Shown here: positions 33,928 through 42,712 of the stretch, piece after piece | How the letters are laid out: each line of letters opens with the position of its first letter | How positions within the stretch are numbered: the first letter of the stretch is position 1 | Made by a program: the position numbers and the translations under genes | Source of the DNA: Dinoroseobacter sp039192165 | GTDB taxonomy: Bacteria; Pseudomonadota; Alphaproteobacteria; Rhodobacterales; Rhodobacteraceae | Length of the DNA: 64,000 nucleotides | Direction: 5' to 3' | NCBI GenBank assembly: GCA_039192165.1 | Contig: JBCCXD010000004.1 | Coordinates: 1 to 64,000, forward strand | Notes under the pieces: model-generated | The model's input: only the letters and a program-made list of their open reading frames with translations | Told to the model about the DNA's origin: nothing | Database searches by the model: none

Positions 33928-34901
33928 TGTGCCGCCTCGACTGTGTTTTGCGGGTTGAAGCACCGCAGTTTGCGGCCTGAAACCTCTTCGATCGATGGCT
34001 GTGCGGAACAGGCGGCTGTCTTGGCCAGACACCGAGGGCCAAATGCGCACCCTTGAGGCAGCGCCAGCATGTTCGGTGTCATGCCTTCGATCTGGAACAG
34101 GCGTTGTCCGCGACGGTTGGCAGTCGGCACCGAGCCGAGAAGGCCAACTGTGTAGGGGTGAAGCGGCCGGTCGATCACTTCGTCGATGCCGCCCTGCTCG
34201 ACGATGCGCCCGGCATACATGACCGATATCCGGTCAGCGAGACCGGCGACCACAGCCAGATCGTGCGTGATCCAGATCATCGCCGTTCCGGTCTGCTTGG
34301 TGAGCTTTTGCGCCTCGTGGATGATCTGCGCCTGAATGGTCACATCGAGCGCAGTTGTTGGCTCGTCTGCAATGATCAGATCGGGTTTGTTCAAAAACGC
34401 AATTGCGATGGCAACGCGCTGCCGCATGCCGCCTGACAATTGGTGCGGATACGCCTGAAGGCGTTCTTCGGGAGACGGAATGCCAACGAGGCCCAGGGCG
34501 TCGCGGCTCATTTCCCAAGCCTTCTGACGGCTCACTGTTTCATGGGCAAGGATGGCCTCGATCATTTGCGTGTCGACCCGAAGCACCGGATTCAGGGTCA
34601 TCATCGGGTCCTGAAAAATCATGGAAATCCGATTGCCACGCAGGCTTTTGAGACGTTCCTCCGGCGCGTTTGCGATCTCGGTTCCGTTGAACCGGATCGA
34701 GCCTTCGACGATACGCCCCGGCGGGTCGATCAGACCAAGGATAGAGAACCCGGTGATCGACTTGCCGGACCCGGACTCGCCCACCAACCCCATGACCTCT
34801 CCTTTGGAGACCGTGAAGTCCACGCCGTCCACGGCCTTCACGACACCTGCATGAGTGAAGAAATGGGTCTTCAGCCCGCTTACCTCGAGAACAGCGGTCA
34901 T
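33924..34901 (-). CDS. dppD: Dipeptide/oligopeptide ABC transporter ATP-binding protein (DppD-like)
   Basis: 325 aa. Walker A GLVGESGSGKSITGFSILGL, signature HQLSGGMRQRVAIAIAFL, Walker B DLIIADEPTTALD and H-loop WITHDLAVV, then the oligo_HPY C-terminal region (QGCAFGPRCLAKTAACS). ATG 34901 overlaps the permease stop. It pairs with the DppF-like ATPase on the cytoplasmic face. ATPase pairs of this type import peptides, but some move nickel, opines or glutathione. Confidence 0.9.
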   Translation of the reverse strand: MTAVLEVSGLKTHFFTHAGVVKAVDGVDFTVSKGEVMGLVGESGSGKSITGFSILGLIDPPGRIVEGSIRFNGTEIANAPEERLKSLRGNRISMIFQDPMMTLNPVLRVDTQMIEAILAHETVSRQKAWEMSRDALGLVGIPSPEERLQAYPHQLSGGMRQRVAIAIAFLNKPDLIIADEPTTALDVTIQAQIIHEAQKLTKQTGTAMIWITHDLAVVAGLADRISVMYAGRIVEQGGIDEVIDRPLHPYTVGLLGSVPTANRRGQRLFQIEGMTPNMLALPQGCAFGPRCLAKTAACSAQPSIEEVSGRKLRCFNPQNTVEAAQ

Positions 34902-35818
34902 TTCTTCATTCTCGGGTTCAGTACGTCTCGGAGATGGTCACCTACAAGGTTGATCGAGACAACGGTGAATAGAAGGGCGAGGCCAGGGAACACTGATATC
35001 CAATATCGCCCGGACAGCATGTATTCGAAGCCGTTTGCGATCAAGACGCCAAGCGACGGCTCTGTTTGCGGCAGTCCGACGCCCAGAAAGGACAGCGTCG
35101 CTTCGAGAGAGATAGCACTCGCGGTCTGGACCGTTCCCACGACGATCAAAGGCGCCATGCAGTTTGGAAGAATATGGCGGAAGATGATCCGCAACCGCGA
35201 TATGCCCAGGCATTGTGCGGCCTCGACATATTCTTTGTTGCGCTCGACCAGCGCCGTCGCACGCACAGTTCGCGCATAGTACGCCCATTGCGCAACGACC
35301 AAGGCAAGAATGATTTTGTCGACGCCCTTCCCGAGTGCTGCCACGAGCATGAGCGCAACAAGCGACGCAGGGAAGGACAATTGGAGGTCGACGACGCGCA
35401 TGATCACGGCTTCGGTCCGACCGCCGACATAGGCGGCGATCAGGCCGATCGCCATGCCAATCAACAGAGCGATCACTCCGGACGCAAGACCAACTGACAA
35501 GGAAATACGCAGCCCGTAAAGGATGGCCGAGTAAAGGTCGCGCCCCGCCCCGTCAGACCCAAGCCACATAGTGTAGCCGGCAAACGCTTCTGACCCCGGC
35601 GGCAGACGCCCGTCGAGTACGTCGACCTGCGCCAGATCGTACGGGTTCTGCGGTGTGATCCACGGGGCAAGCAATGCCAGAGCAACGATCACGCCAAAGA
35701 AACAAAGCGCTGCCGTCGCGATTTTGCTTTCAAAGAACTCCGCGCGGAAGCGCTGAAGGGGTGTTTCAACTTTCACCGGCGCGGTGGCGGTGGTTTCGGA
35801 TGCGGAAACGTCTGTCAT
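34898..35818 (-). CDS. dppC: Dipeptide/oligopeptide ABC transporter permease (DppC-like)
   Basis: 306 aa. An N-terminal soluble stretch precedes the first helix (ATAALCFFGVIVALALLAPW). The OppC_N region 'LGSDGAGRDLYSAILYGLRI' is followed by the BPD_transp_1 core with the EAA loop (EYVEAAQCLGISRLRIIFRH). The start overlaps the stop of dppB-like gene by 4 nt. Confidence 0.9.
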   Translation of the reverse strand: MTDVSASETTATAPVKVETPLQRFRAEFFESKIATAALCFFGVIVALALLAPWITPQNPYDLAQVDVLDGRLPPGSEAFAGYTMWLGSDGAGRDLYSAILYGLRISLSVGLASGVIALLIGMAIGLIAAYVGGRTEAVIMRVVDLQLSFPASLVALMLVAALGKGVDKIILALVVAQWAYYARTVRATALVERNKEYVEAAQCLGISRLRIIFRHILPNCMAPLIVVGTVQTASAISLEATLSFLGVGLPQTEPSLGVLIANGFEYMLSGRYWISVFPGLALLFTVVSINLVGDHLRDVLNPRMKK

Positions 35819-36792
35819 GTGCCTTGATCCTGAAGCCGGACCCTCGGATCGAGGAGGGAGTAGAGGATATCCACGATCAGATTGATCAGGACGAAAAACA
35901 GCACGATGATCATCAGGTACGCGACGACAACAGGTCGGTCGAGCTGAAGGATTGCGTCAATCAGCAGCTTGCCCATGCCGGGCCATGCGAAGATCGTCTC
36001 GGTCACGACCGAGAAGCCGATGAGACTACCAAACTCCAGCCCCATCACCGTGACGACAGGGATCATGATGTTCTTCATGACGTGGACGAAAATGATGCGC
36101 CGGGTCGAAAGGCCTTTTGCCCGGGCGTATTTCACGTAGTCCTGGCCCATCGCCTCCCGCACGCCTGCGCGGGTTAGTCGGATGGCGAGGGAAATCTTGA
36201 GAAGTGCCAGGTTCAGCGCTGGCAGGAAGATATGGCTCAGCCCATCGCGGGTGAACAGGCTGCTTTCGATCCCAAGGAATGTCCCAAGATCGCCACGCCC
36301 GGTTGCGGGAACCCATCCTAGTTCCACCGCGAACAGCATGATCAGCATCAGGCCGACCCAAAACGTGGGCAATGAGAACCCAAGGATGGACCCGGCCATG
36401 ATGCCCTTCGAGATCGGGTTGTCGGGATAAAGCCCGGCATACAGGCCAAGCGGGATGCCAATAACAATCGCCAGCATCAGCGCGGTGAACGCTAGTTCCA
36501 TCGTGGCGGGCATATGATGCAGGATCAGCTGCAGGGCTGGTTCTCCAAAGATGAAGCTGTTGCCCAGATCGCCTTGCGCAGCGCCCTTCAGGAAAAGCCA
36601 GTATTGTTCATGGATCGGGCGATCCAGTCCAAGGCGTTCGATGGTTGCCGCGATATCGGCCTGGTCTGCGTCGGGGCTGACCAGCATGTAGACCGGATCG
36701 CCGACGATGTTGACGCCGAAGAAGACGATCACAGACATCAGCAATACGACCAGAAGTGCCTGAAGCAACCGGCGGATCACAAAAACAGTCAT
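35815..36792 (-). CDS. dppB: Dipeptide/oligopeptide ABC transporter permease (DppB-like)
   Basis: 325 aa from ATG 36792 (MTVFVIRRLLQALLVVLLMS). The EAA motif is in DYVKYARAKGLSTRRIIFVH. Six helices; a large periplasmic loop after helix 1 contains 'MLVSPDADQADIAATIERLG', the usual position in DppB. It lies 64 nt downstream of the binding-protein stop. Confidence 0.9.
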   Translation of the reverse strand: MTVFVIRRLLQALLVVLLMSVIVFFGVNIVGDPVYMLVSPDADQADIAATIERLGLDRPIHEQYWLFLKGAAQGDLGNSFIFGEPALQLILHHMPATMELAFTALMLAIVIGIPLGLYAGLYPDNPISKGIMAGSILGFSLPTFWVGLMLIMLFAVELGWVPATGRGDLGTFLGIESSLFTRDGLSHIFLPALNLALLKISLAIRLTRAGVREAMGQDYVKYARAKGLSTRRIIFVHVMKNIMIPVVTVMGLEFGSLIGFSVVTETIFAWPGMGKLLIDAILQLDRPVVVAYLMIIVLFFVLINLIVDILYSLLDPRVRLQDQGT

Positions 36793-36856
36793 GGGATGTA
36801 GCCCTCGAAGGGGTGGGTAGCCGGGTCGCGCGAACACGCGACCCGGACGGGTGCGG

Positions 36857-38440
36857 TTACTCTTTTACCACGCCCATGGCGAGTGTGTACTCGTCCGTGC
36901 GCGCGATGTACTTGAGCCCCGCTTTCGCGGCCCAGGTATTGACCTGGAAGTGGGTCGGAATGATTGCGACATTGTTGATGGCGCGCTCTGTTGCAGCAGC
37001 AAGAAGGTCCTGACGCTTGCCGTCATCAACTGTCCGGAGTGCTTCTTCGATCAACGCGTCTGTCTCTGCATCGGAATGCCGTCCGCGGTTTGACGATCCG
37101 AAGCCCTTGTCCGGATTGAACGTATGGATCAGCGACTTCAGCGGCGAAGAGGCCTCGCCCGAGCCAGCACCCCAGCCCACGAGGATAAAGCTGAACTCAG
37201 GCAGGTCGCCCTCTGCACCACGGGACGCGCGGCCGAAGTAGACCGAACGCGGCATGGTCTCGACCGCGGTCTTGATGCCAATGCGGGTAAGCATCTGTGC
37301 AACGGCTTCGGCGATCTTTGCATCGTTGATGTAGCGATCGTTCGGACCGTGGATCGTCATCTCGAACCCGTCGGCGAACCCAGCTTCTGCAAGCATTGCC
37401 TTCGCACCTTCGGGATCATAAGGCACAACCTCAAGGTTGTCGGACACACCAAAGAAGCCTTCGGGCAACAGCTGGCCGGCAGGCAGAGCCACGCCTTCCA
37501 TCACTCGCTCAACAATCGCGTCGCGGTTGATGGCCATGCTGATTGCCTTGCGGACACGCACATCCATGAGCGGGTTCTTGATGTCACCACCGCCGTTTGC
37601 CTTCACAAACGGGGAATCTTCGCGGAACTGATCCATGTGAAGATAAATCACGCGGTTCGAGACACCCTGGCTCAGCTGCAGGTCATCATTCCCACCCAGA
37701 GTTGCGATGTCAGTGGTTGGCACTGCTGCGATCATGTCGACATCGCCAGCCAGAAGGGCAGCGACACGGCTAGGACCAGAGGAGATTGGGCGGAACTCGA
37801 CTTCCGACCAGATCGGCGCATCGCCCCAATAATCGTCGTTGCGTTCGACAACGATCGACTCGCCCGGCGTATAGCTCACGAACTTAAACGGGCCGGTTCC
37901 AACCGCAGCAACACCAGAATTGAAATCTTCGGTCGCTGCGCCGCAGCCCGTTTCGTCCGAGATAATCCGGATGGTCGAGATATCGTTCGCCATCAGAGGA
38001 TAAGGCTCAGCCGTCTTGAAATGGACGGTATAGTCGTCGACCTTCTCGACCGATTTGCCCTTTAGATAAGTGCCGAAGCTGGAAGGCGAGTTAGGGACGT
38101 TCGGCGCACGTTCGATAGTGCAAACCACATCATCGGCGTTGAAGTCGGATCCGTCATGGAACTTAACGCCCTCGCGCAGTTTGAATTCCCATGTCAGGTC
38201 ATCGATGGGTTGCCAGGACACGGCAAGGCCGGGAATGAGACGCTGTTTCTCATCCTGATCGACCAGTCGATCAAAAATGTGCAGCGTCATGGCGTTGTTC
38301 GGGCCGAGGTTGTGGAAATGCGGGTCCATCGCTGTGGGCTCTGACGCCAGACCGATGGTCAACTTCTCCGCAGTGGCGGCTCCGGCCCCAAAAGCCAGAA
38401 TGCCGGAGGCGACAGCCGTCGCAGCTGTGAGTTTCTTCAT
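36857..38440 (-). CDS. dppA: Periplasmic peptide-type substrate-binding protein (DppA/SBP_bac_5 family)
   Basis: 527 aa. ATG 38440 is chosen because AGGGAG lies 7-8 nt before it and it begins a clean signal peptide (MKKLTAATAVASGILAFGAG, then AATA); further ATGs upstream would put that site inside the gene. Family 5 features: LASEPTAMDPHFHNLGPNNA, 'LIPGLAVSWQPIDDLTWEFK', LREGVKFHDGSDFNADDVV. It captures the substrate in the periplasm for the DppBCDF-like complex. Divergent from lysR at 38621, with a palindrome between them. Confidence 0.9.
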   Translation of the reverse strand: MKKLTAATAVASGILAFGAGAATAEKLTIGLASEPTAMDPHFHNLGPNNAMTLHIFDRLVDQDEKQRLIPGLAVSWQPIDDLTWEFKLREGVKFHDGSDFNADDVVCTIERAPNVPNSPSSFGTYLKGKSVEKVDDYTVHFKTAEPYPLMANDISTIRIISDETGCGAATEDFNSGVAAVGTGPFKFVSYTPGESIVVERNDDYWGDAPIWSEVEFRPISSGPSRVAALLAGDVDMIAAVPTTDIATLGGNDDLQLSQGVSNRVIYLHMDQFREDSPFVKANGGGDIKNPLMDVRVRKAISMAINRDAIVERVMEGVALPAGQLLPEGFFGVSDNLEVVPYDPEGAKAMLAEAGFADGFEMTIHGPNDRYINDAKIAEAVAQMLTRIGIKTAVETMPRSVYFGRASRGAEGDLPEFSFILVGWGAGSGEASSPLKSLIHTFNPDKGFGSSNRGRHSDAETDALIEEALRTVDDGKRQDLLAAATERAINNVAIIPTHFQVNTWAAKAGLKYIARTDEYTLAMGVVKE

Positions 38441-38544
38441 AAAAGACTCCCTGTTCATTTGGCGCTTGTTAGAACCGAATCTTTGCCCGGAGTTGCGCCA
38501 CAGCGAAATGCTAGCTACCACCAAAATCATTGCCAATACTCAAT

Positions 38545-38564
38545 TCTATGCGTTTTTGCATAGA
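38545..38564. promoter_or_regulatory. LysR-type operator candidate TCTATGC-N6-GCATAGA
   Basis: A perfect 7-bp inverted repeat (spacer GTTTTT) in the 180-bp divergent region between dppA-like (38440) and lysR (38621). LTTR recognition sites sit in exactly this kind of place, so the regulator probably controls both the transporter operon and itself. Confidence 0.6.
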
Positions 38565-38620
38565 CCAATCCGATCTGACAGATGGAGATTGGGTGGCAGA
38601 GCCATGAGGATGGACCTGAA

Positions 38621-39532
38621 ATGACTGAGCATCGACACCGCCTGCGCGAGTTTGAATCGCTACGCGCGCTAGTTACGACAGGTACAACGATCGGGGCGGC
38701 TCGCAGATTGGGCTTGTCGCAATCTGCTGTCAGTCGCTCGCTGTCTCAGCTTGAAGCGCGGGTCGGGCGCTCACTTTTTGTCCGGAAGTCGGGGCGCATA
38801 GAACCCACGCATGAGGCGCTCCGCCTCAACGCGAAACTCGACCCGATATTTGAAACGCTTGCGCAGATCGAGGGCGCAGATTGGGCAGCGCCGGAAGATG
38901 AACCACTGCGCCTGATTGTTCCCCCTACCCTGGCGCATCATTTCGTCATCAAACGCGTTGCGAGTTTTCTGAAAACCAACCCGGGGCGGCGTCTGCAACT
39001 TGATATTCAGGCCACTGATGTCTTGGTCTCAGGCATTCTGGACCTGCGGTATGACTTGGGACTGACAAGCGGCATGATCCAAAGGTCCGGCGTGCATCTT
39101 GTTCCCTGGCGAACAAGTCAAGCCGTGTGCGCGATGCCAATCGGACATCCGCTGGCGGAAAAAAAGGCCGTTGCTCCGGAAGACCTCGAAGGTGTGAACC
39201 TTATCGAGTTCTTAAGAAGATTGGGCACACGCGCGACGACGGAACAGATTTTCGCGCGCGCTGGCATCCATCCCCGGCAAGTTGCAGAAACGGCGACGAA
39301 CATGGCGGCTCTCGAATTGGTGAGGGAAGGGTTGGGCGTGGCGATTGTGAACCCCTTCCCGCTCCTTACATCAGGCATGGAGGGGATCGAAGTTCGCCCC
39401 TTCGACGCACCGATCGCCTACAAGACGAGCTTCGTTCTCCCTTCCGGATTGCCGCCTTCGCAGCTCGCGCGGCAATTCATGAGTTTTGTCAAAGTGACAA
39501 CGCCTAAAGATCAGTATTCGGAGCCGGCCTAG
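38621..39532 (+). CDS. LysR-family regulator of the transporter operon
   Basis: 303 aa from ATG 38621. HTH: GTTIGAARRLGLSQSAVSRS followed by LSQLEARVGRSLFVRKSG, a textbook LTTR N-terminus. The substrate domain begins near 'DEPLRLIVPPTLAHHFV'. It is divergent from the dppA-like gene and convergent with the mlrC-like gene, where both stops share the palindrome CTAG (39529-39532). It probably activates the peptide-uptake operon in response to a substrate or product. Confidence 0.88.
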   Translation: MTEHRHRLREFESLRALVTTGTTIGAARRLGLSQSAVSRSLSQLEARVGRSLFVRKSGRIEPTHEALRLNAKLDPIFETLAQIEGADWAAPEDEPLRLIVPPTLAHHFVIKRVASFLKTNPGRRLQLDIQATDVLVSGILDLRYDLGLTSGMIQRSGVHLVPWRTSQAVCAMPIGHPLAEKKAVAPEDLEGVNLIEFLRRLGTRATTEQIFARAGIHPRQVAETATNMAALELVREGLGVAIVNPFPLLTSGMEGIEVRPFDAPIAYKTSFVLPSGLPPSQLARQFMSFVKVTTPKDQYSEPA

Positions 39533-41070
39533 TGCGGATCGGTTTCGGACCAGACAGCGTTTTCATCCATCGGATAATTGGGCCTCGGCAGATGTCGAAA
39601 TGGCCACCGATCGTGAACGGGGCTGGTCAGGCCACCAGTATCGACCTCAAAGACTTGCTCCGGGGAAAACCAAGGCGAAAACCCGGCCCGGAAATGCCCT
39701 CTAGATTTGACCACGACGGTGCGCGCCGCAGCGATGTCGAGCCCGAATGCATTGAAGAAGACAGGATCGGCTGTTTGTGTGCGATCCGTGATCACCACCG
39801 CCGTGATCCCGCCGATGCGCAGTGCCGCAGATGGACCCAAAATCAACCTCCGCCCAGCGGTCATGCCCTCTTCGCCCACCACCTCACCGTCATGAAGCGC
39901 GATAACTTCGGCTTCCGCTTCAAAAGGAGCGTCCCACTTTGCCCAAGGCGCGCTCGCGTCTCGGAAGCGGTTAAAGCGCGCGACGAAGCGGCCGCCAACT
40001 CCGGCCGCATGCGCGTCCTGAACCAGCTCCTGGTCGCAAAAGGAGCCGTAGAGACAGTTCTCGGCACCCTCACTGTGCAACGCAGAGAGAAGCTCGGTCG
40101 TCCGGCCGCTTCCACCCCCACCCGGGTTGTCGCCGGCATCGGAGAAGATGACGGGACGTCGTTCAGCTGCTTTCGCAACGGCCACAGCGTCCTCAACCGA
40201 TGTCAAACTCCGAACAAAATCCTCCCGCAAAGACCACGCTTTGGCCGCCAGCTCGGAGGCGAGCGCTTCAGCAACTTTTTGGTCGTCTCGCGCGGAAACC
40301 ACGATGCTCAACCCATTGTCAGGGGTGTCGGAGAACAGAAAATTCCCGAAAACAGAGACATTCAGGATTTGGCTCCGATACTCAGCCTGCCGTCTTTGGC
40401 CAAAGTCGATCAAGCTCCCATAAGGGTGCTCAGCACTCAAGAGTGTCACCGATGCAGGAACCAGGGGCAGTTTGATATGCGCCATCTTCGGGCGCACGCC
40501 AGACGCCAAAACCCGGCGTATGGAAAAGGCGGCTTCCTCCCCGCGTTCGATCTGATCGACATGCGGGTTGGTGCGATAGCCGACGATCAAATCGCAGGCA
40601 TCAACCATTCGCTGAGAGATGTTTGCGTGCAAATCGAGCGTCGACACAATCAATACATCACGACCCACGACATCACGCACGCGCGCCATCAGCAAACCGT
40701 CGGGATCGTGGTCGTGTTCGGCAACCATTGCGCCGTGGTTGCAGATGTAGACCGCATCGACAGGGTCAACATCTCGCAGCGTGGTTTCGCACGCTTCTAT
40801 TACATCTTCGATGACTGCTTCGCGCACTGGCCCCGCCGGGTGACTGGCCGCCAGTATGCAAGGCACTGGCGTCCAGTCACCCGTGGCATCCATCGCGCGT
40901 ACAAAAGCAGCAAACTCGGTCGCGAGTTTTGGCGTCTCGGATCGAGCTTCACTCATCAACGCATCGCCAGTGAGCCACGTCAGCGTTTTGAAGTCGTCCA
41001 GCTCGGCAGGCGGGGCAAAACGGTTGGATTCGAGAATAGCGCCAAGAAGGGCAACCCGGGGTTTCGTCAT
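39529..41070 (-). CDS. M81-family metallopeptidase (MlrC-like)
   Basis: 513 aa. N-terminal domain with the family signature PRVALLGAILESNRFAPPAE and 'YICNHGAMVAEHDHDPDGLL', TLDLHANISQRMVDACDLIV, GYRTNPHVDQ (metal-binding Asp/His). C-terminal domain starts SDAGDNPGGGGSGRTTELL, also typical of MlrC. MlrC of sphingomonads hydrolyses linearised microcystin fragments; most homologues, like this one, lie beside Dpp transporters with unknown peptide substrates. Divergent from the AstE-like gene across 47 bp. Confidence 0.85.
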   Translation of the reverse strand: MTKPRVALLGAILESNRFAPPAELDDFKTLTWLTGDALMSEARSETPKLATEFAAFVRAMDATGDWTPVPCILAASHPAGPVREAVIEDVIEACETTLRDVDPVDAVYICNHGAMVAEHDHDPDGLLMARVRDVVGRDVLIVSTLDLHANISQRMVDACDLIVGYRTNPHVDQIERGEEAAFSIRRVLASGVRPKMAHIKLPLVPASVTLLSAEHPYGSLIDFGQRRQAEYRSQILNVSVFGNFLFSDTPDNGLSIVVSARDDQKVAEALASELAAKAWSLREDFVRSLTSVEDAVAVAKAAERRPVIFSDAGDNPGGGGSGRTTELLSALHSEGAENCLYGSFCDQELVQDAHAAGVGGRFVARFNRFRDASAPWAKWDAPFEAEAEVIALHDGEVVGEEGMTAGRRLILGPSAALRIGGITAVVITDRTQTADPVFFNAFGLDIAAARTVVVKSRGHFRAGFSPWFSPEQVFEVDTGGLTSPVHDRWPFRHLPRPNYPMDENAVWSETDPH

Positions 41071-41117
41071 CTCATCGCCTTTGCGCTACGACGTTCAGGA
41101 GGAGGAAACAGGAACAG

Positions 41118-42080
41118 ATGAGTGAGATCAACATTCCGAACGAATATGCGGTCGAGCTTTCTACGCCGGATATCGAGCCCTACGCGGATGGCAATACGGG
41201 GATTCCCTTTGTCTGGCGATTTGACAGCGGCCAGCCGGGCCCGAATGTCATGGTCAGCGCCATCGTCCATGGAAATGAGCCATGCGGGGTGATTGCGCTC
41301 GACTGGCTATTGCAGAGGGAAATCCGGCCAATCGCAGGCACGTTGACGCTTGCCTTCATGAATGTGGAGGCCTACCGCGCGTTCGATCCAGCGGACCCAA
41401 ACAGAACGCGCTGGCTGGATGAAGATATGAACCGAGTCTGGGGCGCGGAGGTTCTGGACGGCGATCGAACTAGCATTGAGGTGGAGCGCGCGCGCGCAGT
41501 GCGTCCAATCCTTGAGGATATCGAATACCTGCTGGACATTCACAGCATGCAACACCTCGCCCCGCCCTTGATGATGTCGGGACGGCATGAAAAGGCCAAA
41601 GCGCTTGCTGCAAAAATCGGTGTGCCTAAGCGGGTTGTAGGCGATAGCGGGCATGCCGCTGGCCGCCGAATGCGCGACTACGGCGCGTTTGACGACGTGG
41701 GATCGGAAAAGACCGCTCTGTTGATCGAGTGCGGCCAGCACTGGGAGGCGGCTTCAGGCACTCTCGCTATTGAGGCAATGGTGCGGTTTCTCATTGCGAC
41801 CGGAGCGATCTCTCGCGACCATGCCGAGCCGTTGGGTAAAACTCCGGGCCCGCAATATTTCACTGTCGTTGAGGCTGTCACGATCGAGAGCGAGACCTTC
41901 ACGTTCGAGAAACCCTTCACCGGAGGAGAAGTTATCGCAAATGCAGGAACACTTGTTGGCCACGACGGTGATCGACCCATCCGAACACCGGCCAACAACA
42001 CCATGCTGGTGATGCCGTCAAAACGCCTTTGGAGAGGCCAAACAGCTGTCAGGTTTGCTGTTCCAGATAGTCAAACCTGA
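41118..42080 (+). CDS. AstE/AspA-family deacylase
   Basis: 320 aa with AGGAGGAAAC before ATG 41118. Zn-site motif IVHGNEPCG (His, Glu), DEDMNRVWG (substrate-binding Asn-Arg), LDIHSMQ (third ligand) and IECGQHW (catalytic Glu). This is the succinylglutamate desuccinylase/aspartoacylase fold; the enzyme removes an acyl group from an N-acyl amino acid. A C-terminal beta domain ('YFTVVEAVTIESETFTFEKP') is present. It adds a third hydrolase family to the island. Substrate not predictable. Confidence 0.85.
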   Translation: MSEINIPNEYAVELSTPDIEPYADGNTGIPFVWRFDSGQPGPNVMVSAIVHGNEPCGVIALDWLLQREIRPIAGTLTLAFMNVEAYRAFDPADPNRTRWLDEDMNRVWGAEVLDGDRTSIEVERARAVRPILEDIEYLLDIHSMQHLAPPLMMSGRHEKAKALAAKIGVPKRVVGDSGHAAGRRMRDYGAFDDVGSEKTALLIECGQHWEAASGTLAIEAMVRFLIATGAISRDHAEPLGKTPGPQYFTVVEAVTIESETFTFEKPFTGGEVIANAGTLVGHDGDRPIRTPANNTMLVMPSKRLWRGQTAVRFAVPDSQT

Positions 42081-42147
42081 AGTCGAATTCTCTCAATAAA
42101 ACCTTCGTGAAGCTAATAGTTCTTAGTACCCGTGCGGGTCGCGCTAC

Positions 42148-42290
42148 ACGTTACTAACGTCCGCTTTCCGCTCTTAGGAGACATCGGACAAAATCGGTTG
42201 GGTCAACAATTCGAATGTCCGCTTCAAGCAATCGAGCGTGGTGGTTTGGCGATTGCAGCGAAGGCCCGCTCTCCGCCCTATGAGCATTTC
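42148..42290. repeat. Repeat-like intergenic sequence with recurrent GTCCGC motifs
   Basis: The sequence has ACGTCCGCTTTCCGC, GAATGTCCGCTTCAAGCAAT and GGCCCGCTCTCCGCCC, related in style to the dispersed intergenic repeats seen between 7 and 29 kb. No gene lies in 42081-42456. Confidence 0.4.
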
Positions 42291-42456
42291 TAGTGAGCGG
42301 GCTGCTCAATGTGTCAGACCTTGCAACCGCCAAAACCTAACCACCGTCGCTTGTGCGGGGTTAAGGGAATTAAAAATGAGTCTCAAAATTGTGTTCGCTA
42401 TGTGCTCGCTAGCGAACATGGAGCATGGCCTTATAATTTGCTAAGCTATTGAAAAC

Positions 42457-42503
42457 AGTGGTGAGCCGTGCAGGATTCGAACCTGCGACCCACTGATTAA
42501 AAG
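42457..42503. repeat. attL: 47-bp direct repeat (duplicated tRNA-Lys 3' end)
   Basis: The 47 bases starting AGTGGTGAGCCGTGCAGGAT and ending GATTAAAAG are identical to 48951-48997, which lie in the functional tRNA-Lys gene. Only the 3' half of the tRNA (anticodon region to CCA) is present here, so this copy is not a tRNA gene. It marks the left boundary of the integrated element. Confidence 0.9.
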
Positions 42504-42712
42504 ATAGATCAAGGCATATGTTCTTACGAAACAAGGTGTGCCTATATAAAGTAAAAACAACGACTTAAATGATAGTCGCTTGTTGGCCAACTCAACCGAT
42601 CTGCTAGATATTGTATTACAATATCGGCACATTGGTTTTGCAACCTAGTCGCGCAACGAACGCCAAAAACAGCTGATGAAGCTTATCTGACGCAACGCAA
42701 AGTGAGCAGTGA

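Noticed and set aside
39532..41121. A 529-codon plus-strand frame opposite the MlrC-like gene
   Set aside because: It is antisense to a well-supported M81 gene; its composition is Arg/His/Gln rich with no family motif, typical of a shadow frame in GC-rich DNA.
42457..42503. A second tRNA-Lys gene
   Set aside because: Only the 3' half is present; acceptor 5' strand and D arm are missing, so it is the duplicated att site.
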